From CALHVX01 sp039198065 (GTDB lineage: Bacteria > Pseudomonadota > Gammaproteobacteria > Pseudomonadales > Azotimanducaceae), in assembly GCA_039198065.1 (NCBI GenBank), contig JBCCTU010000011.1:68472-132471 (forward strand): DNA of 64,000 nucleotides. Reading direction: 5' to 3'. Made by a program: the position numbers and the translations under genes. This document shows positions 15,475 through 25,590 of this stretch, in pieces. Under the pieces are notes generated by a model. That model was given only the letters and a program-made list of their open reading frames with translations, made no database searches and had not been told where the DNA came from. Every line of letters starts with the position of its first letter. Within the stretch, counting starts at the first letter, position 1.

Positions 15475-18318
15475 ATGACTAGGAATGTCTTGTTTGCTCT
15501 CATAGGCGTTGGAGCACTAATCGGCTCGAGCGGATGCTCTGAAGGCGATGACGCGTCGATTACCATTAATGCGCCGACCACCACGACCACAACCACCGGC
15601 GGTGGCACTGGCGGTACGGGCGGTGGCGGTACCGGTGGTGGTGGCACCGCATGTCCGACGGGCACCACGACCGTGGCAAGCGGCGTATGCCGGCTGAGCG
15701 GCAGCATCCTGGAAGACCTGACCCTCGTTACCGGCAACGTGTACGAGCTTGACGGCCGGGTCAACGTGGGTAACGGCAACTGCCTGCTCACCGCCAGCGA
15801 CACCTGCCAGAACGGCGACGCCCTGGTGAGCGTAACGCTAACGGTTCAGCCCGGCGTGTCAGTCGTTGGCCTGCCTTCCGATGACCCGTTGAGCGCGGCC
15901 GTTCTGCACATCACGCGCGGCAGCCAGATTAATGCTGTCGGTACGGCAGCGGCGCCGATCATCTTTTCCTCGGTCGACAGCGACTTTACGGGTCCTGGCG
16001 AGTGGGGCGGGATCCAGATCAGCGGCTTTGCACCGCACAACGCCTGCGATACCGATCCCTGCAACGTCGACGGCGAAGGTGAAGCCGGTTTTATTGGCGG
16101 TGATGATCCCGCCGACAACAGCGGTGAGATGCGCTACGTCGTGATTGCGGAGAATGGCGTTGCCATCAACGCAGACGGCGATGAGATCAACGCGCTGAGC
16201 TTGAACGCTGTGGGCTCTGGCACCCTGTTCGACTTCATCCAGATCCACGAGACCTCCGACGACGGCGTCGAGTTCTACGGCGGTACGGCCAACATGAAGC
16301 ACCTGGTGGTTTCTAACGCGCTGGATGATTCCGTCGACTGGGATGAAGGCTATCAGGGCAATCTGCAGTACGTGCTCGTTCGCCAGAGCGCGAACGGCAG
16401 CGGTGAAGCGTTCGAGATGGATACGGAAGGCACCCTCGAATGGCTGTCGAAGCCGACGTTGGTGAACACGACAGTGATTGCCAACAAGCAGGCGCAGGAC
16501 GACACCTTCATCATGCGGTTCAAGGACAGCACCGGCGGTTTCTTCCACAACGCAGTGATCACCGTCGCCGGTGACGCAGTAGGTACCTTCGATGAGTGTG
16601 CCCGGATCGTTGACGGCGCTGAAGCCAACATCAACGCGTCGCTGGTCTTCAACAACTGGGTTCAGGACTGCGCAAACGCGACGGGTACGGGCGGAACGCT
16701 GTCAAACGAAGCATCCGTCGGCAACGCCACTGTAGTTGTAGAAGACGCGGCACTTGATGGTTTCCTCGCGTCGCAAGCGGCAGCGGCGTCGGGCCTCGCT
16801 CCGATCGACTGGGCGGCGATCGAAGCAACTTTCGACACGCCGAGCATTGCTGACGGCGATCCCCAGGACTTCGACTCAAGCTTCTTCGATGCCACGACCT
16901 ACAGTGGTGCGGTCAACCCCGATGGGTCCGACCCCTGGTGGGCTGGTTGGACGCTGGACTTCGGTGCCGGCAACGCCCGTCCCCCGGTCGCAGAAGGCTG
17001 TCCTATGGGTACGCAGGAGATTGAAGACGGTGTCTGCCGCTTGAGCGGTATCTACACCACCGATCTGCTCCTTACGAACAACAACACCTACGAGCTCGAC
17101 GGCCGCGTGAATATCGGTAACGGCAACTGCTTGCTGATCGACAACACGACGTGTCAGAACGGCGATCCTCTGGCGAGCGTAACGCTAACGGTTCAGCCCG
17201 GCGTCTCAATTCGCGGTCTACCTTCCGATGATCCGTTGAGCGCGGCCGTTCTGCACATCACGCGCGGCAGCCAGATCAGTGCCATTGGTACGGCAGCGGC
17301 GCCGATCGTTTTCTCCTCAGTAGACAGTGGCTTTACCGGTCCTGGCGAGTGGGGCGGAATCCAGATCAGCGGCTTTGCACCGCACAACGCCTGTGACACG
17401 GTCCCCTGCAACGTGGACGGCGAAGGGGAAGCCGGCTTCATTGGTGGTGACAATGCGGCGGACAACAGTGGTGAGATGCGCTACGTCGTAATCGCGGAGA
17501 ACGGCGTTGCCATCAACGCCGACGGCGATGAAATCAACGCGTTGAGCTTGAACGCCGTGGGCTCTGGGACCGTATTCGACTTTATCCAGATCCACGAGAC
17601 CTCCGACGACGGCGTCGAGTTCTACGGTGGTACGGCCAACATGAAGCACCTGGTGGTTTCTAACGCGCTGGATGATTCCGTCGACTGGGATGAAGGCTAT
17701 CAGGGCAACCTGCAGTACGTGCTCGTTCGCCAGAGTGCCAGCGGCAGCGGTGAAGCGTTCGAGATGGACACGGAAGGCACCCTCGAGTGGCTGTCGAAGC
17801 CGACGTTGGTCAATACGACGGTGGTCGCCAACAAGCAGGCTGCGGATGACACCTTCATCATGCGGTTCAAGGACAGCACCGGTGGTTTCTTCCACAACAC
17901 GGTCGTGACCGTCGCTGATGGTGCCGTCGGCACCTTCGATGAATGCGCGCGGATTGTTGACGGTGCGGAAGCCAACATCAACACGTCGCTGGTCTTCAAC
18001 AACTGGGTTCAGGACTGCGCGAACGCAACGGGCACCGGAGGATTGCTGTCCAATGAGGCGTCCGTCGGGAACGCGAGCGTTGTCGTCGAAGCTGCGGCAC
18101 TCGATGCCTTGTACGCATCACAAGCGGCGGCGGCGTCGGGATTGACGCCCATCGACTGGGCTGCGATCGAAGCGTCCTTCGAGACGCCGAGCATTGCCGG
18201 TGGCGATCCTCAGGACTTTGACTCGAGCTTCTTCGACGCCACGACTTACAGTGGTGCGGTTAACCCCGATGGGTCCGATCCCTGGTGGGCAGGCTGGACC
18301 TTGGAAGGGTCCTTGTAA
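15475..18318 (+). CDS. Receptor-associated beta-helix-like lipoprotein with a duplicated 449-residue unit
   Basis: A 947-residue predicted lipoprotein: hydrophobic signal, lipobox SSGCS near residue 21, then a Thr/Gly linker (about residues 35-58) like a flexible tether. The rest is two tandem units, 15652-16998 and 16999-18315, each with Cys-rich N-termini, VTLTVQPGV, RGSQI, GEWGGIQISG, DDGVEFYGGT and DDSVDWDEGYQG motifs in a repetitive beta-strand pattern typical of right-handed beta-helices. I chose ATG 15475 (GGGA spacing) over GTG 15463. It follows the TonB receptor closely, so it probably captures the receptor's ligand at the cell surface. Proteins of this type are mostly annotated hypothetical; ligand unknown. 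Confidence 0.88.
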   Translation: MTRNVLFALIGVGALIGSSGCSEGDDASITINAPTTTTTTTGGGTGGTGGGGTGGGGTACPTGTTTVASGVCRLSGSILEDLTLVTGNVYELDGRVNVGNGNCLLTASDTCQNGDALVSVTLTVQPGVSVVGLPSDDPLSAAVLHITRGSQINAVGTAAAPIIFSSVDSDFTGPGEWGGIQISGFAPHNACDTDPCNVDGEGEAGFIGGDDPADNSGEMRYVVIAENGVAINADGDEINALSLNAVGSGTLFDFIQIHETSDDGVEFYGGTANMKHLVVSNALDDSVDWDEGYQGNLQYVLVRQSANGSGEAFEMDTEGTLEWLSKPTLVNTTVIANKQAQDDTFIMRFKDSTGGFFHNAVITVAGDAVGTFDECARIVDGAEANINASLVFNNWVQDCANATGTGGTLSNEASVGNATVVVEDAALDGFLASQAAAASGLAPIDWAAIEATFDTPSIADGDPQDFDSSFFDATTYSGAVNPDGSDPWWAGWTLDFGAGNARPPVAEGCPMGTQEIEDGVCRLSGIYTTDLLLTNNNTYELDGRVNIGNGNCLLIDNTTCQNGDPLASVTLTVQPGVSIRGLPSDDPLSAAVLHITRGSQISAIGTAAAPIVFSSVDSGFTGPGEWGGIQISGFAPHNACDTVPCNVDGEGEAGFIGGDNAADNSGEMRYVVIAENGVAINADGDEINALSLNAVGSGTVFDFIQIHETSDDGVEFYGGTANMKHLVVSNALDDSVDWDEGYQGNLQYVLVRQSASGSGEAFEMDTEGTLEWLSKPTLVNTTVVANKQAADDTFIMRFKDSTGGFFHNTVVTVADGAVGTFDECARIVDGAEANINTSLVFNNWVQDCANATGTGGLLSNEASVGNASVVVEAAALDALYASQAAAASGLTPIDWAAIEASFETPSIAGGDPQDFDSSFFDATTYSGAVNPDGSDPWWAGWTLEGSL
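15652..18315 (+). repeat. 1347-bp tandem intragenic duplication
   Basis: Unit 1 (15652-16998) and unit 2 (16999-18315) align at a constant offset of 1347 bases. The segment 16282-16361 is identical base for base to 17629-17708 (80 bp), so the duplication is recent or maintained by gene conversion. The ends of the units are more diverged. Confidence 0.95.
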
Positions 18319-18337
18319 GACGCCGTGTTGCGTGGCG

Positions 18338-18366
18338 AGGCCGGATCAGCCCTGATCCGGTCTTGC
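18338..18366 (+). terminator. Probable terminator after the receptor/lipoprotein pair
   Basis: GGCCGGATCAG-CC-CTGATCCGG forms a perfect 9-bp stem, followed by a weak T-rich TCTTG. It lies 20 bases after the lipoprotein stop. Confidence 0.55.
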
Positions 18367-18636
18367 TAACCCCTGGGCTCTGTCCCCCCTGGCTAGGCCT
18401 CACCTCTTGGTGCTTAAGGAGTGGCTCATCACCGGCCTGGCGCACTTAGGCTTTCCGCTGGGCCCCTCCGCTGGCGCGCTGATCCTCAGCGCCCGGTGCT
18501 CGACTTACGATCTGTTCGCGTTTGTCGGTGTCTTGATCGCCCCCTGGTCCCGCTTTCCCTGTACCATTGGCGCCCGATTTATGACCACTAATGACTATCT
18601 GGATCGCTGATCCTGACCACTCAGAGGGGAATTCTC
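18367..18636. other. Intergenic region upstream of the thiolase gene
   Basis: With the terminator just before it, this makes 318 gene-free bases. It holds no convincing gene; a 67-codon frame at 18407-18610 lacks a ribosome binding site. It presumably carries the thiolase promoter. Confidence 0.5.
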
Positions 18637-19827
<1,191 letters not shown>

Positions 19828-19968
19828 GGCGAGAGGATCCGGGGCTGAGGGTTCAAGCGTTCACATCCCGCAGGTCGAAAGCGCACCCATCGATGGCGCT
19901 ACCACGGGCGTTACAAGTTGAAACTTGATCGAAATGGTCAAGAAACAGCCGCCCGCGAGAATAGTGGG

Positions 19969-20676
19969 ATGGTTCGACTTTGGCCCCTCGGTTTGGTGTC
20001 AGCGCGCCTCTTCGGCGTGCTCTGGGCACTCGTTGTCGGTGCGGCGCTTGCCGCGTCTACGACGCTTCGTGCGGCGGCCCCCGCGGTTGCGGCTCCCGTG
20101 GACCCCACGAGCACACCGCTCGGGTCCGGTCCATCGGATCCTTCCGGTAGCCCGCCGGTGCTCGCCGCAGCTCCGGTGCTGACGCTGCCCAGTGCGGAAG
20201 CGATTGCGACGCTCAGCGATCGGGAACTCACAAGCTTGAGTACGCACTGGCAGTCCCTGGATGCCGTCCAGCGGCGCGCGTTGCTGCGAACGGTGACTGC
20301 GCGAATGGCGGCCAAGCAGCAGCGCGCATCAAAACGCATCCCGCTGCAGGTCCAGCGTCGTTACGGCCACGTGGTGCGTCGCAACGGCGGCACGCTGAGT
20401 ATCGAGACCCGGATTGTTCGGCGCGCTGCGCCGGTTGCTGATGCGGATCAGCCGTCATCGACAGAACCCACGTTGGCGGGACCGCCGACCGCCCCGCCCT
20501 CCGCCGATCCCGCTCAGCCGCGGGCGCCGCAGCGCGCGAGCGGGGCGCTGACCTTTGGAGTGGGCTTCGAGCAGCGCCGCCATGGCCCGAGTCGGGATGC
20601 GAATCCAAAAGCGGGCTTTGAGCGCCCGTCGCAAACGGTTTCGGACGGGGTCCTGGGCTTCGATCCACGCCGCTGA
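19969..20676 (+). CDS. Secreted hypothetical protein upstream of a two-component system
   Basis: A 235-residue protein from the ATG at 19969, with a hydrophobic N-terminal signal (residues about 10-35, ending AAAPAVAAP). A Pro/Ser-rich spacer follows, then a short helical core with SDRELTSLSTHWQSLD and QRRALLRTVTARMAAKQQRA, which recalls DUF3106-like periplasmic proteins. The C-terminus is again Pro/Ala-rich. An alternative TTG start at 19918 would add 17 hydrophilic residues and is less likely. It lies 74 bases before the response regulator and could be a periplasmic modulator of the downstream sensor kinase, as accessory proteins in such positions often are. No family assignment is firm. 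Confidence 0.6.
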   Translation: MVRLWPLGLVSARLFGVLWALVVGAALAASTTLRAAAPAVAAPVDPTSTPLGSGPSDPSGSPPVLAAAPVLTLPSAEAIATLSDRELTSLSTHWQSLDAVQRRALLRTVTARMAAKQQRASKRIPLQVQRRYGHVVRRNGGTLSIETRIVRRAAPVADADQPSSTEPTLAGPPTAPPSADPAQPRAPQRASGALTFGVGFEQRRHGPSRDANPKAGFERPSQTVSDGVLGFDPRR

Positions 20677-20750
20677 TTTCCCATGAGCGGTAGCGCTTCC
20701 ATTCCCGCGACACGCGAACGGTCTTGGCACACCGCAGGTCGGTTGCGTCG

Positions 20751-21470
20751 ATGAGTGATTCGGGCGATGTGGAATCGGCGCGACTTCTCGTCGTCGATGA
20801 CGATCCTGAGCTGCGTGAACTCACCTGCGCCTATCTCGAGAAGCAGGGCTTCGACGTTGCCGCAGTGGAGTCCGGTGAAGCGATGGATGCGCACCTTGCT
20901 GATCATGAAGCGGACCTCATCGTGCTCGATCTCATGTTGCCCGGGGAACACGGGCTGTCGATCGCGCGTCGCATCAAAGGCGCTCTCAATCTGCCGGTCA
21001 TCATCGTTTCCGCCCAGGGCGAAGACGTGGATCGGATCGTGGGGCTTGAGATCGGTGCCGACGACTATCTGGGCAAACCGTTCAATCCGCGGGAGCTTTT
21101 AGCGCGCATCCGGGCCGTGTTGCGACGGGCGCGGGCGGTGACGCCGGAGCGCGCTGACCGTCCCATTCGGTTTGGGGCCTTCGAGCTCGATCGTTCGGCA
21201 CATCGCTTGAGTCGCGGCGGAGAAACGGTATCGCTAACGACCGGCGAGTTCGATCTGCTTGCGATCCTCGTTTCGGAGCCGAACAAGGTGCTTGATCGTG
21301 ACCGTATCCTCGATCGTTTGACCGGTGCTGAGCGTTCGCCGTTCGACCGCAGTATCGACGTGCGGATCACCCGACTGCGCGGCAAGATCGAGGACGACCC
21401 ATCGGCCCCACGTTTTATTCGTACGGTCTGGGGAAAGGGCTACATGTTCTGTCCCGATGGTGACGGATAA
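20751..21470 (+). CDS. OmpR/PhoB-type response regulator
   Basis: A 239-residue regulator. The receiver domain (residues 10-125) has the acidic pocket VVDDDPE, phospho-acceptor Asp60 in LIVLDLMLPG, and the conserved Lys in DYLGKPF. The winged-helix DNA-binding domain (about 145-235) has LTTGEFDLLAILVSEPNKV, RSIDVRITRLRGKIEDDP and the wing FIRTVWGKGYMF. I chose ATG 20751; the longer frame adds nine unconserved residues. The gene overlaps the sensor kinase start by 14 bases, so the two are translationally coupled. Target genes unknown; the kinase resembles EnvZ/RstB types. Confidence 0.93.
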   Translation: MSDSGDVESARLLVVDDDPELRELTCAYLEKQGFDVAAVESGEAMDAHLADHEADLIVLDLMLPGEHGLSIARRIKGALNLPVIIVSAQGEDVDRIVGLEIGADDYLGKPFNPRELLARIRAVLRRARAVTPERADRPIRFGAFELDRSAHRLSRGGETVSLTTGEFDLLAILVSEPNKVLDRDRILDRLTGAERSPFDRSIDVRITRLRGKIEDDPSAPRFIRTVWGKGYMFCPDGDG

Positions 21471-22785
21471 GGCGCCGCGCCGGGGGCGGTTTGCCGATAC
21501 GTCCCTGCTGTTGCGAACCAACCTGATTGTCGGGTTGTCCGTCGCAATTATCGCGCTCATCGCCACCGTTTCGCTGTACACCTTTGTCATCCGGCCCATT
21601 TCGCTCCGCTCGGCAGACGACGCGGCGGCGCTCGTCGTTCTGTCGGCGCAAACCTGGGTCGAGTTGCCGCCTGCCGCGCGGCCATTCTTTGAGTTAGAGA
21701 TGGCCGAGAACCACGACTTGATTCTGAGTGCAGACGTTCGTGAGCTACCGGTAGCCAAGGACCTCGACGGCTTTACGGAACTGATCCGCGATCGGCTTGC
21801 GGTGCGTCTCGACGTGCCGATTGCATTCCTTGCTGCCGACGAACTCCTGTGGGCTAACGTACCCATGGCCGGGTCGATGCTGCAGATCGGCTTTGCGCCG
21901 AGCTTTCGTGCGGTGCAGCCGCTGTTTCCGGCGGTGATCATTACGGTCCTGGGGGTCGGTGTGGTCCTGCTCACGTCGCTGTCGCTGGCCCGACGGGTGA
22001 CCCGCCCGCTGGTGCAGGCGGCCAAGCGGGCGGAAACCTTTCGTGGCGCCTCGGACTTTGAACCGTTGCCGGAAGAAGGGCCTCGGGAGCTCGTTTCGCT
22101 GGCGCGCAACTTCAACACCATGGCTCGGGACATCGCCAACCTGCTGGCCAATCGAACGACGCTCCTGGCCGGCATCAGCCACGATCTCCGTACACCGCTG
22201 ACGCGAATGCGGTTGGCGCTGGAGCTGCTGCCGGACGATGTCGATCGCGACCTCGTCGAGCGGCTGGAGCGCAACCTCAGCGGCATGGAAGCGCTGATCA
22301 ATGATGCGCTACAGCTCGCCCGGGGAACGCAGGAGAAACCTCAGCCCATTGACCTGGCCGCGTTTGTGCGCGACGTCGTCAGCCGCTACGACCGCCCGCC
22401 ACCGGTTGATGGACCGACAGCCATGGAGCCAATCCGGGTCGCGCCCGGGGCGTTGCAGCGCGTCCTGACGAATCTCATCGATAACGCGGTCCAGCATGCG
22501 AACGATGTGCGGGTGGAGATCGGGGTAGGTCTGGTGGATGTTGTGGACCAGGGGCCCGGGATACCGGACGCTGAGCGGGACAACGTCTTCCAGCCGTTCT
22601 ACCGCCTGGATCGCTCCCGCAGCGTGGTTACCGGCGGCAGCGGTCTCGGGCTCGCCATCGCCCGCCAGCTCTGTGAAACCCACGGCTGGCTCGTTGAACT
22701 ACTCGCTGCCCCAGAGGGGGGTACCTGCGCTCGGGTTTGGCTGTTGCCTGCGGAGCTGGGTGCACGAACCCCGGCGCGTGCATGA
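21457..22785 (+). CDS. EnvZ-type sensor histidine kinase
   Basis: A 442-residue membrane kinase starting at ATG 21457. Transmembrane helices are at about residues 22-45 and 157-178, enclosing a periplasmic sensor of about 110 residues. HAMP (180-235) is followed by the DHp box AGISHDLRTPLTRMR with His242 as phosphorylation site. The ATPase domain has LTNLIDNAVQHAND (N box), DQGPGIP (G1) and GGSGLGLAIARQL (G2). It phosphorylates the overlapping response regulator. The periplasmic domain has no recognisable ligand motif; the secreted hypothetical protein upstream may feed signals to it. Confidence 0.92.
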   Translation: MVTDKAPRRGRFADTSLLLRTNLIVGLSVAIIALIATVSLYTFVIRPISLRSADDAAALVVLSAQTWVELPPAARPFFELEMAENHDLILSADVRELPVAKDLDGFTELIRDRLAVRLDVPIAFLAADELLWANVPMAGSMLQIGFAPSFRAVQPLFPAVIITVLGVGVVLLTSLSLARRVTRPLVQAAKRAETFRGASDFEPLPEEGPRELVSLARNFNTMARDIANLLANRTTLLAGISHDLRTPLTRMRLALELLPDDVDRDLVERLERNLSGMEALINDALQLARGTQEKPQPIDLAAFVRDVVSRYDRPPPVDGPTAMEPIRVAPGALQRVLTNLIDNAVQHANDVRVEIGVGLVDVVDQGPGIPDAERDNVFQPFYRLDRSRSVVTGGSGLGLAIARQLCETHGWLVELLAAPEGGTCARVWLLPAELGARTPARA

Positions 22786-22974
22786 GCTTCCAGGGGCCGA
22801 TCGTCATCCCTCTGGATCTCCTAACGCTCTGAAAATATAAAGGAAATTAGATTTTCCCGGGGCCCTGCTGCGGCAAGCTCATTCCCTTGCAGCTTTCCTC
22901 CACACTTCCTCAGCCAGGCTGAAACAACCGGTTACAAAAGCCGACGCGGGAGAAATTTCGGCGTAACAGCTCGC

Positions 22975-23194
22975 GAAGATACTGGTCCCGTAGCTAAGGC
23001 TACAGCAGGGGCACCGCTGATGAGGGTCTCAGCGTTCGTCGAGTAGTTGGACAATTGATCATCGGAACAATTGGACCACTGGCTCAACGAGCACCGAGGT
23101 ACTCCGAATCGAGGCTCAGGCGATCTCTATCCCCTTGAGGCCTCCCTGAGGTCGACTCCAACCGCCGACCGCCTCTCCAGGTCGGCGGTTTTTA
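22975..23194 (+). ncRNA. Candidate structured small RNA ending in an intrinsic terminator
   Basis: There is no open frame between the kinase stop (22785) and the terminator at 23162-23194, so the terminator needs some other transcript. The stretch contains hairpins GTAGC-TAAG-GCTAC (near 22991) and CGCTGA...TCAGCG (near 23015), and a direct repeat GGACAATTG / GGAACAATTG. The 5' end is a guess; I could not place a promoter. A read-through terminator for the kinase operon is the alternative. No known RNA family recognised. Confidence 0.35.
23162..23194 (+). terminator. Strong Rho-independent terminator in a gene-free stretch
   Basis: CCGCCGACC, loop GCCTCTCCA, GGTCGGCGG, then TTTTTATTT: a perfect 9-bp GC-rich stem with a U tract. 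Confidence 0.88.
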
Positions 23195-23475
23195 TTTCCT
23201 CCTCGTAAATTCCTCGCCTAAGTGGCAAGTGGCTGGCGTAAGGGCTTGATTTCAGACTGTACAACAGAAGGTCCTTAGCCTAGGCTTCGCCGGATTCGGA
23301 TCAGGGGGTCCGAACCGGTTAAAGAGCCGGTGATTGTTACCTCAGCTGGCGTTGGCCCTGTGATGCGGGCGGTCAGCGACGTGATTACAGCCTGATACCC
23401 GAGCCCCAGGACCCTGCACATAGAGCGGTTCAGGAGGCACAGACGGGTGTCTGGCTGACTTAAAGGAGAGACTTG

Positions 23476-24801
23476 ATGTCAGTGATGAGAGTCGCCGCTC
23501 GTACCTTTGCGGCTGCGATCGTGCTTTTCAGCAGCAGCGCGCTGTACGCCGATGATGAAACGTACGGCGGACCGAACGTCGGCCAGGCCTACATCGTGCC
23601 CGGCATTGGCTACCTGCAGGCGCCCGACGATTTCGGCAGTGAAGACGAAAGTGTTGGCCTGACCGGAATCATTGGTTTCCCTATGACCGATCGCTTCCTC
23701 GCGGAAGTTATGATTGGTTCCTATGAGTTTGATTTCGACCTCAACGGTCAAACGGGAACCGACGACGCCAACTCCTTCTGGTTGAACGGCCTGTGGAAGT
23801 TCATGCCGCAGCGCGGAGCTTGGCAACCCTTCGCCACCGTCGGTGTTGGCCGAACGGATTTCGAATTTGAAGGCGTGGCCGACGACATCGACGACGACCA
23901 GGCAAACCTCGGTGTCGGCGTGTTTGGCGCGTTGAGCCCGCGCTTTTCCCTGCGCGCGGATGTTCGCGGCGTCTACAGCGAAGAGGCAGGCAGTTTCTCG
24001 CCCTTCGTGTTCATGGGCTTGTCCGCCATTCTCGGGCCCGTAGATAAGGCCGCCCCCGCTGATACCGACGGTGACGGCGTGCCGGACCGAAACGACGACT
24101 GCCCCGGTACGCTTGCTGGGCGTGACGTCGGCCCCGACGGCTGCGAGCTCGACAGCGACGGTGATGGCGTCGTCGACGGTGATGACATGTGCCCCGATAC
24201 ACCCGCTGGCGTCGAGGTTGACAGCCGCGGTTGTCCTCCGGATGCCGACACGGACGGCGACGGTGTCGCGGATAAGGACGACGACTGCCCGAACACACCG
24301 GCCGGCGTTGAGGTAAACCGCAACGGCTGTGCCCTCGACTCCGACGGCGACGGCGTACCGAACTACAAGGACCAGTGCCCGAACTCTGAGGCTGGCGCGC
24401 TCGTTGACGAGAACGGCTGCTACGTCGTGCTCGAGGAAGATGTGACGATCGACATGTCGATCGAATTCGACACCAACTCGGCCGACATCCGCAGCTCCGA
24501 GATCCCGGAGATTCGCGACGCGGTTACGTTCCTCCGTCAGTTCCCGGCGGCCAACGCGGTCATCGAAGGACATACGGACGACACCGGGGCCGAGAGCTAC
24601 AACCAGCAGCTGTCTGAGCGCCGCGCCCAGTCGGTATACAACTATCTGATCAACCAGGCCGGCATTCCCGCAGCTCGGCTGACCTACGTCGGCTACGGCG
24701 AGTCGCGACCGATCAGCAGCAACGACACCAACGAGGGCCGACAGCGCAATCGCCGTGTGTCCGCGGTGCTGTCTGCGACCCGGGAAGTACGGGCGCAGTA
24801 G
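23476..24801 (+). CDS. OmpA family porin with thrombospondin type-3-like repeats
   Basis: A 441-residue outer-membrane protein. The ATG at 23476 is 5 bases after AAAGGAGAG; a TTG just before it is less likely. The signal peptide ends at SSALYA-DD (about residue 25). An eight-strand OmpA-like barrel follows (to about 195), then an Asp-rich segment (about 200-325) with at least four type-3-like calcium-binding repeats (DTDGDGVPDRNDDCPGT), each with Cys pairs. The C-terminal OmpA peptidoglycan-binding domain has EGHTDDTGAESYNQQLSERR. It probably links the outer membrane to the cell wall. A perfect terminator follows, so it is monocistronic. Confidence 0.93.
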   Translation: MSVMRVAARTFAAAIVLFSSSALYADDETYGGPNVGQAYIVPGIGYLQAPDDFGSEDESVGLTGIIGFPMTDRFLAEVMIGSYEFDFDLNGQTGTDDANSFWLNGLWKFMPQRGAWQPFATVGVGRTDFEFEGVADDIDDDQANLGVGVFGALSPRFSLRADVRGVYSEEAGSFSPFVFMGLSAILGPVDKAAPADTDGDGVPDRNDDCPGTLAGRDVGPDGCELDSDGDGVVDGDDMCPDTPAGVEVDSRGCPPDADTDGDGVADKDDDCPNTPAGVEVNRNGCALDSDGDGVPNYKDQCPNSEAGALVDENGCYVVLEEDVTIDMSIEFDTNSADIRSSEIPEIRDAVTFLRQFPAANAVIEGHTDDTGAESYNQQLSERRAQSVYNYLINQAGIPAARLTYVGYGESRPISSNDTNEGRQRNRRVSAVLSATREVRAQ

Positions 24802-24838
24802 TTGTCTGATTTCGTTCCCTCGCGGGAATTGCGATACT

Positions 24839-24866
24839 GGCCGCCTCATATGAGGCGGCCTTTTTG
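24839..24866 (+). terminator. Rho-independent terminator after the ompA-like gene
   Basis: GGCCGCCTCATATGAGGCGGCC is a perfect palindrome, followed by TTTTTG. Confidence 0.9.
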
Positions 24867-24886
24867 TTTGTGGGGGAAAAGAAATC

Positions 24887-25537
24887 GTGTCGATCAGCAA
24901 AACACTCTTTGGTCTCTGTATCTTTGCGCTGCTCGGTGGCTGCGAAACCATCAGCTACAGCTTCTGGGAGCAGTTCGGCTATGAGAAACGGGACTTTCTG
25001 ATCAGCAACATTGAAGCGGCCCAGGAAGCTCAGGAAGCGGCCAAGGAAGAGTTCGCTGACGCCCTCGAGCAGTTCAGTAGTCTGGTTGCCGTCGAGCCGA
25101 GTGGCCTGCGCTCGATCTATGATCGCTTGAGCGATTCCTACGACGATGCCCGGAGTCGGGCAGAAGATGTGTCGGAGCGGATCGATGACGTCGAAAACGT
25201 TTCCGACGACCTGTTTCGCGAGTGGCGATCCGAACTCGGCGAGATTTCAAATCCGAACTACCGCAGCGCCAGCGAGCGCCAGCTGAAAGAGTCAGAGGCG
25301 AAGTACGCCGATTTGATTCGAGCCATGCGCCGGGCCGAGTCGCGCATGGATCCGGTGCTAACGGCCTTCAAAGACAATGTGCTGTTTCTTAAGCACAACC
25401 TGAATGCGCAGGCCATTGCGTCATTGAAAACCGAACTTGTCAGCATCGAGTCGAATGTTTCGACGCTGATTCGCGAAATGGAGACGTCGATTGCCGAGTC
25501 GCAGGCATTCATCGAAGACATGTCGCTGAGCGGCTGA
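24887..25537 (+). CDS. DUF2959 family lipoprotein
   Basis: A 216-residue predicted lipoprotein starting at GTG 24887, with lipobox LLGGC near residue 19. The mature protein has the DUF2959 pattern: YSFWEQFGYEKRDFLISNIEAA, then long coiled-coil helices (FSSLVAVEPSGLRSIYDRLS; VLTAFKDNVLFLKHNLNAQA). Members are common in marine Gammaproteobacteria and have no known function. The gene follows the ompA terminator by 20 bases, so it needs its own promoter or read-through. It is 53 bases upstream of the MaoC pair, probably a separate unit. Confidence 0.85.
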   Translation: MSISKTLFGLCIFALLGGCETISYSFWEQFGYEKRDFLISNIEAAQEAQEAAKEEFADALEQFSSLVAVEPSGLRSIYDRLSDSYDDARSRAEDVSERIDDVENVSDDLFREWRSELGEISNPNYRSASERQLKESEAKYADLIRAMRRAESRMDPVLTAFKDNVLFLKHNLNAQAIASLKTELVSIESNVSTLIREMETSIAESQAFIEDMSLSG

Positions 25538-25590
25538 GCCGCGCCAGCTAGAGCCACTATCACTGAACGCCTGAATCCAGGGGAGGGTCT

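Larger units (their letters stand above)
22786..23475. other. Long intergenic region between the kinase and ompA-like genes
   Basis: About 690 bases without a credible open frame. The first 400 contain several hairpins and end in a strong terminator at 23162-23194; see the candidate small RNA. The remaining 280 are probably the promoter and 5' leader of the OmpA-like gene, with an ACCGG...CCGGT hairpin near 23318-23335 and a strong AAAGGAGAG ribosome binding site at 23462-23470. Confidence 0.55.

Noticed and set aside
15859..16548. Antisense frames within the duplicated lipoprotein, also at 17317-17895
   Set aside because: They occur twice only because the DNA is duplicated; no family features or start signals.
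18407..18610. A 67-codon frame before the thiolase gene
   Set aside because: No ribosome binding site or conserved motif.
23479..24951. A 490-codon frame antisense to the ompA-like gene
   Set aside because: Sense strand has a signal peptide, OmpA domain and calcium-type repeats. The antisense product is a shadow of the repetitive Asp codons.
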